Source: Parvibaculum indicum
GTDB taxonomy: Bacteria > Pseudomonadota > Alphaproteobacteria > Parvibaculales > Parvibaculaceae
Reading direction: 5' to 3'
DNA: 64,000 nucleotides
Assembly: GCF_011762095.1 (NCBI RefSeq)
Contig: NZ_JAASQO010000004.1
Location: 124,001-188,000 of the forward strand
The notes beneath the pieces are model-generated. The model did not search any database. It was not told where the DNA came from and saw only the letters and a program-made list of their open reading frames with translations. The position numbers and the translations under genes are program-made. This document shows positions 1-7,925 of this stretch, piece after piece; position 1 is the stretch's first letter, and each line of letters opens with the position of its first letter.

Positions 1-209
1 TGGGCGCCTATTCCTATGGCAAGCCCGGCAAGGCCGACATGCGGGCGCGTCTTTCGGAGCCCGTGGGCGACCGGCTGTTCCTTGCGGGCGAGGCGGTGCC
101 GCTCGACTGGTACTCGACCGTCCACGGCGCCTATGAAAGCGGGATCTCCGCGGCGCAAAAAGCCGCGCATTGTCTGGGACGGGGCGTTGCGGGAGAGGCG
201 TCGGCCTGA
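1..209 (+). CDS. Flavin-containing amine oxidase, C-terminal end (5' truncated by window)
   Basis: The first 68 codons end in TGA at 207-209 and belong to a gene that begins upstream of the window. The residues LFLAGEAVP followed by TVHGAYESG match the end of the FAD-binding fold in the monoamine oxidase/polyamine oxidase family, where the GE of AGE contacts the flavin and the HGA(Y/F)xSG helix packs against the cofactor. The substrate cannot be predicted from this piece. The next gene starts 46 bp downstream on the same strand, so the two may be co-transcribed. Confidence 0.75.
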   Translation, partial: GAYSYGKPGKADMRARLSEPVGDRLFLAGEAVPLDWYSTVHGAYESGISAAQKAAHCLGRGVAGEASA

Positions 210-255
210 GAAGATACCCTCATCAAAATCAATAATTCGCCATGGGGAGGATCAA

Positions 256-1173
256 ATGGCAGAGATGAAACTGATCGCGGACGGCCTGAAATTTCCGGAA
301 GGCCCGATTGCAATGCCCGACGGCAGCATCGTGCTCGTGGAAATCGCGGCGGGCCGTCTCACCCGCATTACGCCGGAGGGCAAGAAAGAGACGATCGCGG
401 AACCGGGCGGCGGGCCGAACGGCGCGGCCATCGGGCCGGACGGGGCCTGCTATGTCTGCAACAATGGCGGCTTCGACTGGCACGATCAGGACGGTTTGCT
501 GATCCCGGGCGACATTGCGACGGATTATTCGGGCGGGCGCATCGAGCGGATCGACCTCGAAACCGGCAAGGTCGATGTTCTTTATACGGAAGTAAATGGC
601 GAGCCGCTCAAGGGGCCGAACGACATCGTGTTCGACAAGTCGGGCGGGTTCTGGTTTACCGATCTCGGCAAGGGCCGCGGTCGCGTGCAGGATCGCGGCG
701 GCCTCTATTATGCGAAGATCGACGGCTCCATGGTGAAGGAAGTCGTCTTCCCGATCACCAGCCCGAACGGCGTCGGCCTGTCGCCGGACGAGAAGACGGT
801 TTTCGTGGCCGATACGATCCCCGGCCGTCTCTGGGCCTTCGACGTGACGGGCGAGGGCGAGGTCGCGCCGAGCCAGGGGCCGCTCAATGGCCGTTTCGTC
901 GGATCGCCGGCCGGGCTCAACTTCTTCGATTCGCTGGCGGTGGATGCGGACGGCAATGTCTGCGTCGCGACGATCTTCAATTCCGGCATCACCATTTTCG
1001 CGCCGGACGGATCGAGCATCCGTCATTTCCCGACCGACGATCTCATCACCACCAATATCTGTTTCGGCGGCAAGGATCTGAAGACGGCCTATATCACGCT
1101 GTCGACCACGGGCCGTCTGGTGTCGACGGAATGGGAACGTCCCGGCCTCCCGCTCAACTTCCTCAACAAGTAG
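256..1173 (+). CDS. SMP-30/gluconolactonase/LRE family protein
   Basis: A 305-residue protein of the six-bladed propeller SMP-30/gluconolactonase family, which hydrolyses sugar or other lactones with a bound divalent metal. Diagnostic segments are LKFPEGP near the N-terminus (the Glu is a metal ligand in the family), GGGPNGAAIGPDG, GPNDIVFD (Asn ligand), SPNGVGLSPDEKTVFVADT (Asn and Asp ligand region) and a final DSLAVDADGN blade. ATG 256 is chosen because GGAGG sits at 246-250; an open frame continues upstream, but that stretch is the amine oxidase gene read in another frame. No signal peptide, so cytoplasmic. The natural substrate is not evident. Confidence 0.88.
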   Translation: MAEMKLIADGLKFPEGPIAMPDGSIVLVEIAAGRLTRITPEGKKETIAEPGGGPNGAAIGPDGACYVCNNGGFDWHDQDGLLIPGDIATDYSGGRIERIDLETGKVDVLYTEVNGEPLKGPNDIVFDKSGGFWFTDLGKGRGRVQDRGGLYYAKIDGSMVKEVVFPITSPNGVGLSPDEKTVFVADTIPGRLWAFDVTGEGEVAPSQGPLNGRFVGSPAGLNFFDSLAVDADGNVCVATIFNSGITIFAPDGSSIRHFPTDDLITTNICFGGKDLKTAYITLSTTGRLVSTEWERPGLPLNFLNK

Positions 1174-1242
1174 GGCGCGGCGTGTGAATTAGCTGTTTCG
1201 GATACGGAACATTCATTCCGGCCTTCCGTTAACCATGTCAGG

Positions 1243-1288
1243 ATGCCCGCGCCCGAGGAGGGGTACCCCCCGAAAAAGGGGCGGGCAT
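1243..1288. other. Nested inverted repeat in the leader of the small secreted protein
   Basis: ATGCCCGC (1243-1250) and GCGGGCAT (1281-1288) form an 8-bp perfect stem. Its loop contains the 10-bp palindrome GGGGTACCCC (1260-1269). It lies 23 bp before ATG 1312 of the next gene and could shape that gene's 5' leader. Just upstream, TTAACCAT (1229-1236) equals a CtrA half-site, but one such 8-mer is not significant on its own. Confidence 0.45.
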
Positions 1289-1311
1289 TCAACATGTCAG
1301 GGAGGAGAAAC

Positions 1312-1659
1312 ATGCGCCTGATTTTCAGCGCGGCCATTGCATTGCTCATGCTCACGGGCGGGGCCTATGCCGCCGACGCGTTTGCGAGTTTCTACGGCAA
1401 CACCGTGAAGATCACGGGCGAGGCCGGCAAACGCACGGTGATGATCAATGAAGACGGCACCTATTCGAGCACGCTGCCGGACGGTTCCACCATCACCGGC
1501 ACATGGACCAACAAGGACGGAACAGCCTGCTTCAACCAGGACGGCAGCGATGCCGAGCCCTATTGCGTGGCTGCCGAACCTCGTGAGGTCGGCGAGACGT
1601 GGGAACTCACCGCGCCCGACGGCACCAAGGAAAAGGCAACGCTGGTGGCCGGCAACTGA
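1312..1659 (+). CDS. Small secreted protein of unknown function
   Basis: A 115-residue protein starting with a clear Sec signal peptide (Arg2, then the hydrophobic run IFSAAIALLMLTGGAYA, probable cleavage after AYA near residue 20). The mature part of about 95 residues contains the segments EDGTYSSTLPDG, GTWTNKDGTACF and CVAAEP, with two cysteines that could form a periplasmic disulfide. The repeated G-T-Y/W pattern suggests a small beta-barrel or sheet, but I do not recognise a family with certainty. ATG 1312 is preceded by GGAGGAG; an ATG at 1243 in the same frame has no ribosome binding site and lies inside a hairpin. Confidence 0.75.
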   Translation: MRLIFSAAIALLMLTGGAYAADAFASFYGNTVKITGEAGKRTVMINEDGTYSSTLPDGSTITGTWTNKDGTACFNQDGSDAEPYCVAAEPREVGETWELTAPDGTKEKATLVAGN

Positions 1660-1686
1660 TCGGCATTCTTCGGAACGACAGGATGG

Positions 1687-1714
1687 GGCCGGCCCGGTTT
1701 CGGGCCGGCCTTTT
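1687..1714 (+). terminator. Rho-independent terminator
   Basis: Perfect 10-bp stem GGCCGGCCCG (1687-1696) and CGGGCCGGCC (1701-1710) with a GTTT loop, followed by TTTT. It ends the transcript of the small secreted protein and separates it from the convergent mrp gene. Confidence 0.85.
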
Positions 1715-1741
1715 CATGTGCCGGGTGCCGGGGTGCGATCG

Positions 1742-2908
1742 TCAGCCTTCGACGGAAATGCGCGGCGCCTTGCGTCCCCCGCCGCCGAGCGCCTCGTCGA
1801 TATGGCCGGCCACTTTCCGCGCGATCTCGATGAAGGGTTTCGCTTCCTCGCTGTCGGGCGCGGTTGCCGTGATGGGCGCGCCGCCGTCAGAGGTTTCGCG
1901 AATCGTCATGTGAAGCGGCACCTCGCCGAGGAAGTCGCAGCCCAGCGTTTCCGCCATTTTGCGCGCGCCGCCCTGGCCGAAGATATAGGAGCGCTCGCCT
2001 GAATCCGGGCTCACGAAATAGGCCATGTTCTCGACGATGCCGAAGACGGGCACATGGGTCTTTTCGAACATGGCGACGCCCTTGCGCGCGTCGATCAGCG
2101 CGATTTCCTGCGGGGTGGAGACGATCACGGAACCGGTCAGCGGTATGCGCTGGGCAATCGTCAATTGCGCATCGCCCGTGCCGGGCGGCATGTCGATCAC
2201 CAGCACGTCGAGTTCGCCCCAGTTCACGTCGCTCATCATCTGCATGAGCGCGCTCTGCACCATGGGGCCGCGCCATATCATGGGCGTGTCCTCTTCGACC
2301 ATGTAGCCGATCGACATGGTCTTGATGCCGTAATTCTCTTTCGGCTGGATTTTCTTGCCGTTGCTTTCGGGCTTCCCCTTGAGGCCCATCATGCGGGGAA
2401 TGGAGGGGCCGTATATATCGGCATCCAGCAGTCCCACCTTGCGGCCCAGATGGGAAAGGGCCAGTGCCAGATTGACGGCGACGGTGGATTTGCCGACGCC
2501 GCCCTTGCCGGACGCGACGGCGATAATGGCTTTCACGCCCGGTATTTCGAGCCGGCCTGTCTGCTGTTCGCCTTGCGGGTTCCCCTGCCGGCCGTGCGAA
2601 TGTCCGGCATGCGCGCTCTGCTGCGGTGCGGAAGGCTTGTCGCTATGGGCGGTCAGCACGGCCGTGACGCTCAATATGCCGGGAATTGCCCGCACGGCCT
2701 CCTCGCAGGCCTTCCGGAGCGGCTCCTTTTCGGCCCCTTTGGCCGGATCGACCTCGATCGAGAAGCCCGCATGGCCTTCGCGCAGCACGACCCCTTGGAT
2801 TATGCCTGCCGAGACCACATCTTTTCCCAAGTCTTTATCGGTGACACGGGAGAGCGCGGTAAGAATGTCTTCTTTTGTCGGGGTCGGCTTTTGGGGCGAA
2901 GACGTCAT
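1742..2908 (-). CDS. mrp: Mrp/NBP35-family iron-sulfur cluster carrier ATPase
   Basis: A 388-residue Mrp/ApbC-type P-loop ATPase that carries or inserts Fe-S clusters. Residues about 12-85 form an MIP18/DUF59 domain, followed by a His/Gln-rich linker and the ATPase domain with deviant Walker A SGKGGVGKST (about 133-142), switch DADIYGPSIPRMMG, and VIDMPPGTGD (Walker B). The position that carries the CxxC of ApbC reads SPDS here (Ser300, Ser303), so the usual thiolate cluster ligands are absent. It is transcribed divergently from hflK with 105 bp between the starts. ATG 2908 is the first residue of the DUF59 homology region and the only sensible start. Confidence 0.93.
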   Translation of the reverse strand: MTSSPQKPTPTKEDILTALSRVTDKDLGKDVVSAGIIQGVVLREGHAGFSIEVDPAKGAEKEPLRKACEEAVRAIPGILSVTAVLTAHSDKPSAPQQSAHAGHSHGRQGNPQGEQQTGRLEIPGVKAIIAVASGKGGVGKSTVAVNLALALSHLGRKVGLLDADIYGPSIPRMMGLKGKPESNGKKIQPKENYGIKTMSIGYMVEEDTPMIWRGPMVQSALMQMMSDVNWGELDVLVIDMPPGTGDAQLTIAQRIPLTGSVIVSTPQEIALIDARKGVAMFEKTHVPVFGIVENMAYFVSPDSGERSYIFGQGGARKMAETLGCDFLGEVPLHMTIRETSDGGAPITATAPDSEEAKPFIEIARKVAGHIDEALGGGGRKAPRISVEG

Positions 2909-2929
2909 GAGGGGCTTGTCCGGGTTTCA

Positions 2930-2958
2930 TTGCACGGGCCTAATGGGTGTCATATAAC
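2930..2958 (+). promoter_or_regulatory. Sigma-70-type promoter of hflK-hflC
   Basis: TTGCAC (2930-2935), a spacer of exactly 17 bp and TATAAC (2953-2958) lie 55 bp before hflK ATG 3014 in the mrp/hflK divergent gap. This is a close match to the housekeeping promoter consensus. Confidence 0.6.
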
Positions 2959-3013
2959 CTCCGGCAAGTGTGTTTCCAACCGATCTATCATCACGAAATC
3001 AAAAGGATTTTTG

Positions 3014-4180
3014 ATGCCCTGGAGCAATGAGAACGGCGGCGGCGGCTGGCAGGGAGGCGGCGGTAACCGCGGCCCCTGGGGGCAGGGACCTTCGGGAGGC
3101 GGCGGTGGCGGCGGCAACCAGCCTCCGGACCTCGATGAATTGCTGCGCAAGGGCCAGGACAGGTTCAAGAAAATCTTCCCCGGCGGTCAGGGGCAGGGGG
3201 CCGGCGGCAATGGCCGCGGCATCGTCCTGCTTCTCATTGTGGCCGTCGTGGCGCTTCTCGCCTACAGCTCGGTCTATCGCGTCAATACGGACGAACAGGG
3301 CGTGGTGCTGCGCTTCGGCAAGTTCTCGCGCGAAGTGCCGCCGGGCCTGCATGTGAAGCTGCCTTACCCGCTTGAGGTCGTCTATACGCCGACGGTGACG
3401 CGCATCAACCGCGTCGATGTGGGCATGCGCGACACGGGCGGCGGCAAGCCGATCGCGGTGCCGGAAGAAAGCCTGATGCTGACGGGCGACGAAAATATCG
3501 TCGACATCAACTTTTCGGTCTTCTGGCGTATCAACAGCGCGGAAAGCTACCTCTTCAATGTGGAGCGTCCCGATCTTGCCGTGAAGCAGGTCGCCGAAAG
3601 CGCCATGCGCGAGGCTGTGGGCCAGTCCAAGATCGAGTTCCTGCAGACCACCGGCCGAAACGACATCCAGAAGCAAGTGCGCGGCTATATGCAGACCGCG
3701 CTCGATACCTATGGCGCAGGCGTGGAAATCACGGAAGTGAAGCTCCAGAAGGTCGATCCGCCCTCTCAGGTGATCGATGCCTTCCGCGACGTTCAGGCGG
3801 CGCGCGCCGACCAGGAGCGTCTGCGTAACGAAGCGCAGTCCTATGCCAACACGGTCGTGCCCAAGGCACGAGGCGAGGCCGCCAAGATCACCGAGGCCGC
3901 CGAAGCCTATCGCGAACAGACGGTCGCGGAAGCGCAGGGTGAGGCGCAGCGCTTCATCTCGATCTATGACGAGTATCGCAATGCAAAGGACGTGACGCGC
4001 AAGCGTATTTATCTGGAAACGATGCAGGACGTTCTGGGCAACACGAACAAGGTGGTGACCACGGATCAGTCGGGCGTTCTGCCTTATCTGCCGATGGATC
4101 AGCTCAAGCCGTCCGCGCAGCGCTCTTCGTCATCATCCGGCAACAACTCGTCGAGCGTCGGCTCGTCGGGCTCGAATTGA
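3014..4180 (+). CDS. hflK: HflK, membrane modulator of the FtsH protease
   Basis: A 388-residue SPFH/prohibitin-family protein. With HflC it forms a large periplasm-facing assembly around the FtsH protease and tunes its proteolysis. The first 66 residues are very rich in Gly with Trp and Pro, followed by one transmembrane helix (about 68-86), the SPFH domain starting at NTDEQGVVLRFGKF, and a helical ARGEAAKITEAAEAY region. The tail is Ser/Asn-rich. ATG 3014 is preceded by AAAAGGA; the frame is open far upstream, but that is antisense to mrp. hflC follows 13 bp later. Confidence 0.95.
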   Translation: MPWSNENGGGGWQGGGGNRGPWGQGPSGGGGGGGNQPPDLDELLRKGQDRFKKIFPGGQGQGAGGNGRGIVLLLIVAVVALLAYSSVYRVNTDEQGVVLRFGKFSREVPPGLHVKLPYPLEVVYTPTVTRINRVDVGMRDTGGGKPIAVPEESLMLTGDENIVDINFSVFWRINSAESYLFNVERPDLAVKQVAESAMREAVGQSKIEFLQTTGRNDIQKQVRGYMQTALDTYGAGVEITEVKLQKVDPPSQVIDAFRDVQAARADQERLRNEAQSYANTVVPKARGEAAKITEAAEAYREQTVAEAQGEAQRFISIYDEYRNAKDVTRKRIYLETMQDVLGNTNKVVTTDQSGVLPYLPMDQLKPSAQRSSSSSGNNSSSVGSSGSN

Positions 4181-4193
4181 GGAGGCCGAAGTC

Positions 4194-5063
4194 ATGAATA
4201 AATCCATCGGACTCGGTCTTGGCGTCGTTGCGGCCCTTGTCGCTTTCGTTGCCTATTCCTCCACATTCATCGTCAGCATGACGCAGCAGGCGATCGTGCT
4301 GCAGTTCGGCGACCCGAAGGCGCTCATCACGGAGCCGGGGCTGCATTTCAAGCTGCCCTTCGTGCAGAACGTCGTCTTCATCGACAAGCGCATCCTGAAC
4401 CTCGATGCGCCGACGGAAGAAATCATCGCGTCGGACCGCAAGCGGCTCGTGGTGGATGCTTTCGCCCGCTACAAGATCGTCGATGCGCTGAAGTTCTATC
4501 AGGCGGTGGGCGATCCGCGTCTGACCGAGAACAGGTTGCAGCCGAACTTCGCGTCCTCGCTCCGCAACGTGCTGGGCGATCACACGCTGGAGGCTGTGGT
4601 GCGGGACGACCGTTCCGGCCTGATGCAGCAGATCGAAACGGCGTTCAACCAGACTGCGAAAAGCTTCGGCATCGAAGTGGTGGATGTGCGTATCCGCCGC
4701 GCCGACCTGCCGGAAGCGAACAGCCAGGCGATCTTCCGCCGTATGCAGACCGAGCGTGAACGCGAGGCGGCCGAGATTCGCGCGCAGGGTCAGGAAGAGG
4801 CCCAGCGTATTCGCAGCCGTGCCGACCGCGACCGCACCGTTATCGTCGCCGATGCGCAGCGCGATGCGGAGATCACCCGAGGCGAAGGCGATGCCAAGCG
4901 AAACGGGATTTTCGCTAGCGCCTTCCAGAAGGACCCCGAATTCTTCGACTTTTACCGGTCGATGCAGGCCTACAGACAGAGCCTGAAGGGCGATAACACC
5001 ACAATGGTGATTTCTCCCGACTCGGAGTTCTTCCGGTACTTCCGGAGCGATGCCGGTAAATAG
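4194..5063 (+). CDS. hflC: HflC, membrane modulator of the FtsH protease
   Basis: A 289-residue partner of HflK. It has an N-terminal transmembrane anchor (about 5-24), the SPFH domain (MTQQAIVLQFGDPKALI, PGLHFKLPFVQNVV) and a long charged helix containing RMQTEREREAAEIRAQGQEEA. The ending KGDNTTMVISPDSEFFRYF is typical of HflC. A GAGGAGG ribosome site precedes ATG 4194. The hflK-hflC arrangement with a 13-bp gap means co-translation of the two subunits. Confidence 0.95.
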   Translation: MNKSIGLGLGVVAALVAFVAYSSTFIVSMTQQAIVLQFGDPKALITEPGLHFKLPFVQNVVFIDKRILNLDAPTEEIIASDRKRLVVDAFARYKIVDALKFYQAVGDPRLTENRLQPNFASSLRNVLGDHTLEAVVRDDRSGLMQQIETAFNQTAKSFGIEVVDVRIRRADLPEANSQAIFRRMQTEREREAAEIRAQGQEEAQRIRSRADRDRTVIVADAQRDAEITRGEGDAKRNGIFASAFQKDPEFFDFYRSMQAYRQSLKGDNTTMVISPDSEFFRYFRSDAGK

Positions 5064-5085
5064 CCGGTCGCCCATTGCGTGATTT

Positions 5086-5141
5086 GGATTTGGAGTTCGC
5101 GGGCTTGTCCGCCATTCGTCGCGGAGGCGAACTTCAAATCC
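5086..5141. repeat. Long inverted repeat between hflC and the DUF2065 gene
   Basis: GGATTTGGAGTTCGC (5086-5100) pairs with GCGAACTTCAAATCC (5127-5141), 14 of 15 positions matching, around a 26-nt loop. There is no T-run after it, so it is not a standard terminator. It could be an RNA stabiliser or processing element after hflC that separates expression of hflKC from the downstream genes. Confidence 0.55.
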
Positions 5142-5203
5142 GAAGCCGCATTGCATTCCTCAAGGCCGTTCGGGTTTCCGACGCCAGACGCTGAAGGCGA
5201 AAA

Positions 5204-5389
5204 TTGACCGATCTCCTGGCCGCTCTCGGACTGGTTCTCGCGCTGGAAGGTGCGCTTTACGCGGCTTTTCCCGGGCCGATGAAGAGGGCCCTGGCCATAG
5301 TGGCGGTGCAGCCGGAGGGGCAGATCCGTTTTGGCGGGCTTGTGGCCCTTGCGCTGGGCGTGTTGCTGGTCTGGCTGGTGCGCGGGTAA
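5204..5389 (+). CDS. DUF2065 (YjeT-like) small membrane protein
   Basis: A 61-residue protein of the DUF2065/YjeT family with two predicted transmembrane helices (about 3-21 and 43-59) separated by a short polar loop. Homologs are regularly encoded between hflC and a degP-type protease in proteobacteria, as here, so a link to FtsH/DegP envelope quality control is likely, though no activity is known. It begins at TTG 5204, preceded by GAAGG; an in-frame TGA at 5192 rules out a longer form. Confidence 0.82.
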   Translation: MTDLLAALGLVLALEGALYAAFPGPMKRALAIVAVQPEGQIRFGGLVALALGVLLVWLVRG

Positions 5390-5503
5390 GAGCGCGGTGA
5401 CATCGTTTCGGAGGCGAAATTCCACGGCGATGGTGCGCAGGCGCCGATTTTCCGCTTGAATGGCAGCCGAGGCTGGTGGGCAGGCCGGGAATTGGCGCTT
5501 TAA

Positions 5504-6991
5504 ATGTTTTCGATCGGTGAGATGACGCGACAGGTTCAGACAAACCGGAACGATTTCCGATCGCTTCGGGGGGCGGGCTTTCTCGTCGTCCTGTTCTCGC
5601 TGCTGACCCTGTTTGGGGGGAGTGGCCCGGCGCGCGCCGCCGATGGCTTCGGCGATCTTGTGCATCGCCTTTCTCCCGCCGTGGTGAATATCACCACGAA
5701 GCAGCAGCAATCATTGCCCGACAAATTCAGGAACCTGCCGGAGGATTCTCCGTTGCGGGAATTCTTCGACGACGAGGGGGAGGCGGGCACGACGACCAGT
5801 GCGCTCGGCTCCGGTTTCGTCATCGATCCGTCGGGCGTCATCGTCACCAACAATCATGTGATCGACGGTGCCGATGAAATATCCATCGTCTTCGCCAACG
5901 GCGAGACGCTGGATGCAACGCTGCTGGGGCATGACGAGAATACCGACCTTGCCGTTCTGAAAGTCGACAGTCCGCATCCGCTGCCGTCGGTGCGTTTCGG
6001 CGATTCCGACGATCTGCGCGTCGGGGACTGGGTCATGGCCATCGGAAATCCGTTCGGCCTTGGCGGCAGTGTGACCTCGGGGATCGTGTCCGCGCTCCAT
6101 CGTGCCATCTATGCGCGCGGCTTTACCGATTTCATCCAGACGGACGCGGCGATCAACAAGGGCAATTCCGGCGGTCCGCTTTTCGATATGCAGGGCCGCG
6201 TCGTCGGCATCAACACCGCGATCATTTCGCCGTCGGGCGACACCGTGGGCATCGGTTTTGCCTTGCCGTCCTCCACCGCGAAGGTCGTGGTGGACGACCT
6301 CATTCATTTCGGCGAGGTCCATCGCGGCTGGCTGGGTGTGCGGGTTGTGCCGCTGACGCGCGATCTGGCGCGTGCACTTCGGGCGCCGGCCGATGCGGGC
6401 GTCGCCGTCGCCGCCGTCGTGGAGCACGGTCCCGCCCAGGCGGGCGGGCTCCGGGCGGGCGATGTCGTCACCCGGTATGACGGCATGACGGTCGATCGGG
6501 TGCGCGATCTGCTCCGTCTCATTGCCGAAACGCGCGTCCGCAAGCGCGTCGAAGTCGAGATCCTGCGCGAGGGAAAGCCTCTTGCCGTCTGGCTGACGGC
6601 AGGCGAGCTGCAGCGCGGCGAAGCCGGTGAGGACGAAGCCGGAGAAGCCGTGGCGGAAAAGAAGCCGGTCCCGAGGCCGCGTGCGCGCGACGAGATGCTG
6701 GGGCTCGATCTTTCTGCTCTGACGCCGGATATACGCTCCGCCCATCATGTGCCGTTGCAAGTGAACGGCGTCGTGGTCATGGGCGTGGCGGCGGGCGGCG
6801 CGGCGGACGGCAAGGGCATTCGCGCGGGAGACGTGATCGTCGAGGTCAATCGCAAGGCGGTGGATGCGCCGGACGATGTGAGGCGCGCGGTGAACGAGGT
6901 CCGGCAGCGCGGTGACGGCACCAAGGTATTGCTGCGCGTTTATTCCAACGGCCGAACGCGCTTTTTCGCGATCGACGTCAAACCGAGCTGA
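5504..6991 (+). CDS. degP: DegP/HtrA-family periplasmic serine protease
   Basis: A 495-residue trypsin-fold protease/chaperone of the periplasm. A signal peptide (hydrophobic GFLVVLFSLLTLFGG, cleavage near ARA-AD at about 46) precedes the protease domain with His in TNNHVID, Asp in ENTDLAVLKV and Ser in GNSGGPL. Two PDZ domains follow: the first begins around GWLGVRVVPL, and the second after a charged Glu-rich linker (EAGEDEAGEAVAEKKP) at VNGVVVMGVAAGG. ATG 5504 is used; ATG 5522 is an alternative that keeps the signal peptide. Its position after hflKC supports a role in degrading misfolded envelope proteins. Its stop is 3 bp from the convergent serB stop. Confidence 0.93.
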   Translation: MFSIGEMTRQVQTNRNDFRSLRGAGFLVVLFSLLTLFGGSGPARAADGFGDLVHRLSPAVVNITTKQQQSLPDKFRNLPEDSPLREFFDDEGEAGTTTSALGSGFVIDPSGVIVTNNHVIDGADEISIVFANGETLDATLLGHDENTDLAVLKVDSPHPLPSVRFGDSDDLRVGDWVMAIGNPFGLGGSVTSGIVSALHRAIYARGFTDFIQTDAAINKGNSGGPLFDMQGRVVGINTAIISPSGDTVGIGFALPSSTAKVVVDDLIHFGEVHRGWLGVRVVPLTRDLARALRAPADAGVAVAAVVEHGPAQAGGLRAGDVVTRYDGMTVDRVRDLLRLIAETRVRKRVEVEILREGKPLAVWLTAGELQRGEAGEDEAGEAVAEKKPVPRPRARDEMLGLDLSALTPDIRSAHHVPLQVNGVVVMGVAAGGAADGKGIRAGDVIVEVNRKAVDAPDDVRRAVNEVRQRGDGTKVLLRVYSNGRTRFFAIDVKPS

Positions 6992-6994
6992 GGC

Positions 6995-7882
6995 CTAGAC
7001 GCCGGCGAGGTCGCTTTCCCGGTAGCCCTGAATGAAGAGCAGGGCGGAAAGATCGCCATGGTCGATGCGTGCATCGGCGGCTTCGGCCACGACGGGCTTT
7101 GCGCGAAAGGCGACGCCGAGGCCCGCTTCCCCGATCATGCCGAGATCGTTCGCGCCGTCGCCGACGGCCATGGTTTCGTGCCGGGCGAGGCCGAGCGTGG
7201 AACGGAAATGCACCAGCGCGTCGATCTTGGCCTGACGGCCCAGAATGGGTTCGCCGACGTCGCCGGTCAGCAGGTCGTTTTCGAAAATGAGTTCGTTGGC
7301 CTGATTGTGGTCGAAGCCCACGGCCTTCGCGACGCGGTGGGTGAAGAAGGTGAAGCCGCCGGAGACGAGCGCGCAGGTGGCGCCATGGGCGCGCATGGTG
7401 GCCGTCAGCAGGCGCCCGCCGGGCGTTTCGGTAATGCGCTTGTCGAAGACCGCTTCAAGCGAGGCCGCCTTGAGGCCCTTCAGCAGCGAGACGCGCTCGC
7501 GCAGGGCGGGCTCGAAATCGATCTCGCCGCGCATGGCGCGCTCGGTGATTTCGGCGATCCGGTCCTTGATGCCGAGTTCGGCGGCCAGCTCGTCGATGCA
7601 TTCCTGCTCGATGATGGTGGAATCCATATCGGCGACCAGCAGCTTCTTGCGCCGGCCTTCGGCGGGCTGGGCGACGATGTCGATGGGGGTTCCCTGAAGC
7701 GCCTTGCGGGCCCCGGCTTCGGCGTGGGCCATGTCGTCGGCATCGAAGGGCAGGTCGCAGGCATGGGCGTCTTTCAGCCAGTCCGCCCGGGGTTGGCCCG
7801 GAAGCGCCGCCGCCGCGGCCTCGACATGAGCCTTGTCGAGCGGCGTTTGCGAGTTGCCAATGAGCGTCAGGACGTATTTCAT
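6995..7882 (-). CDS. serB: Phosphoserine phosphatase
   Basis: A 295-residue HAD-superfamily enzyme for the last step of serine biosynthesis, hydrolysing O-phospho-L-serine. HAD motif I is ADMDSTII (the first Asp is the nucleophile), motif II is VSGGFTFF, and motif III/IV is GDGANDLGMI. The cap region ECIDELA...ITERAMRGEIDF is characteristic of SerB. An N-terminal domain of about 80 residues precedes the catalytic part. ATG 7882 is chosen over an in-frame TTG 6 bp upstream. It is divergent from miaA; only 43 bp separate the two start codons, so both promoters must overlap the other gene or this gap. Confidence 0.95.
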   Translation of the reverse strand: MKYVLTLIGNSQTPLDKAHVEAAAAALPGQPRADWLKDAHACDLPFDADDMAHAEAGARKALQGTPIDIVAQPAEGRRKKLLVADMDSTIIEQECIDELAAELGIKDRIAEITERAMRGEIDFEPALRERVSLLKGLKAASLEAVFDKRITETPGGRLLTATMRAHGATCALVSGGFTFFTHRVAKAVGFDHNQANELIFENDLLTGDVGEPILGRQAKIDALVHFRSTLGLARHETMAVGDGANDLGMIGEAGLGVAFRAKPVVAEAADARIDHGDLSALLFIQGYRESDLAGV

Positions 7883-7925
7883 CGCCAAACCAGAGTTCTC
7901 CTGAAATCTTCGTCTAGAGTTCGTC

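Noticed and set aside
2054-3013. N-terminal extension of hflK reaching back over mrp
   Set aside because: This part is antisense to mrp; the HflK family start, with RBS, is at ATG 3014.
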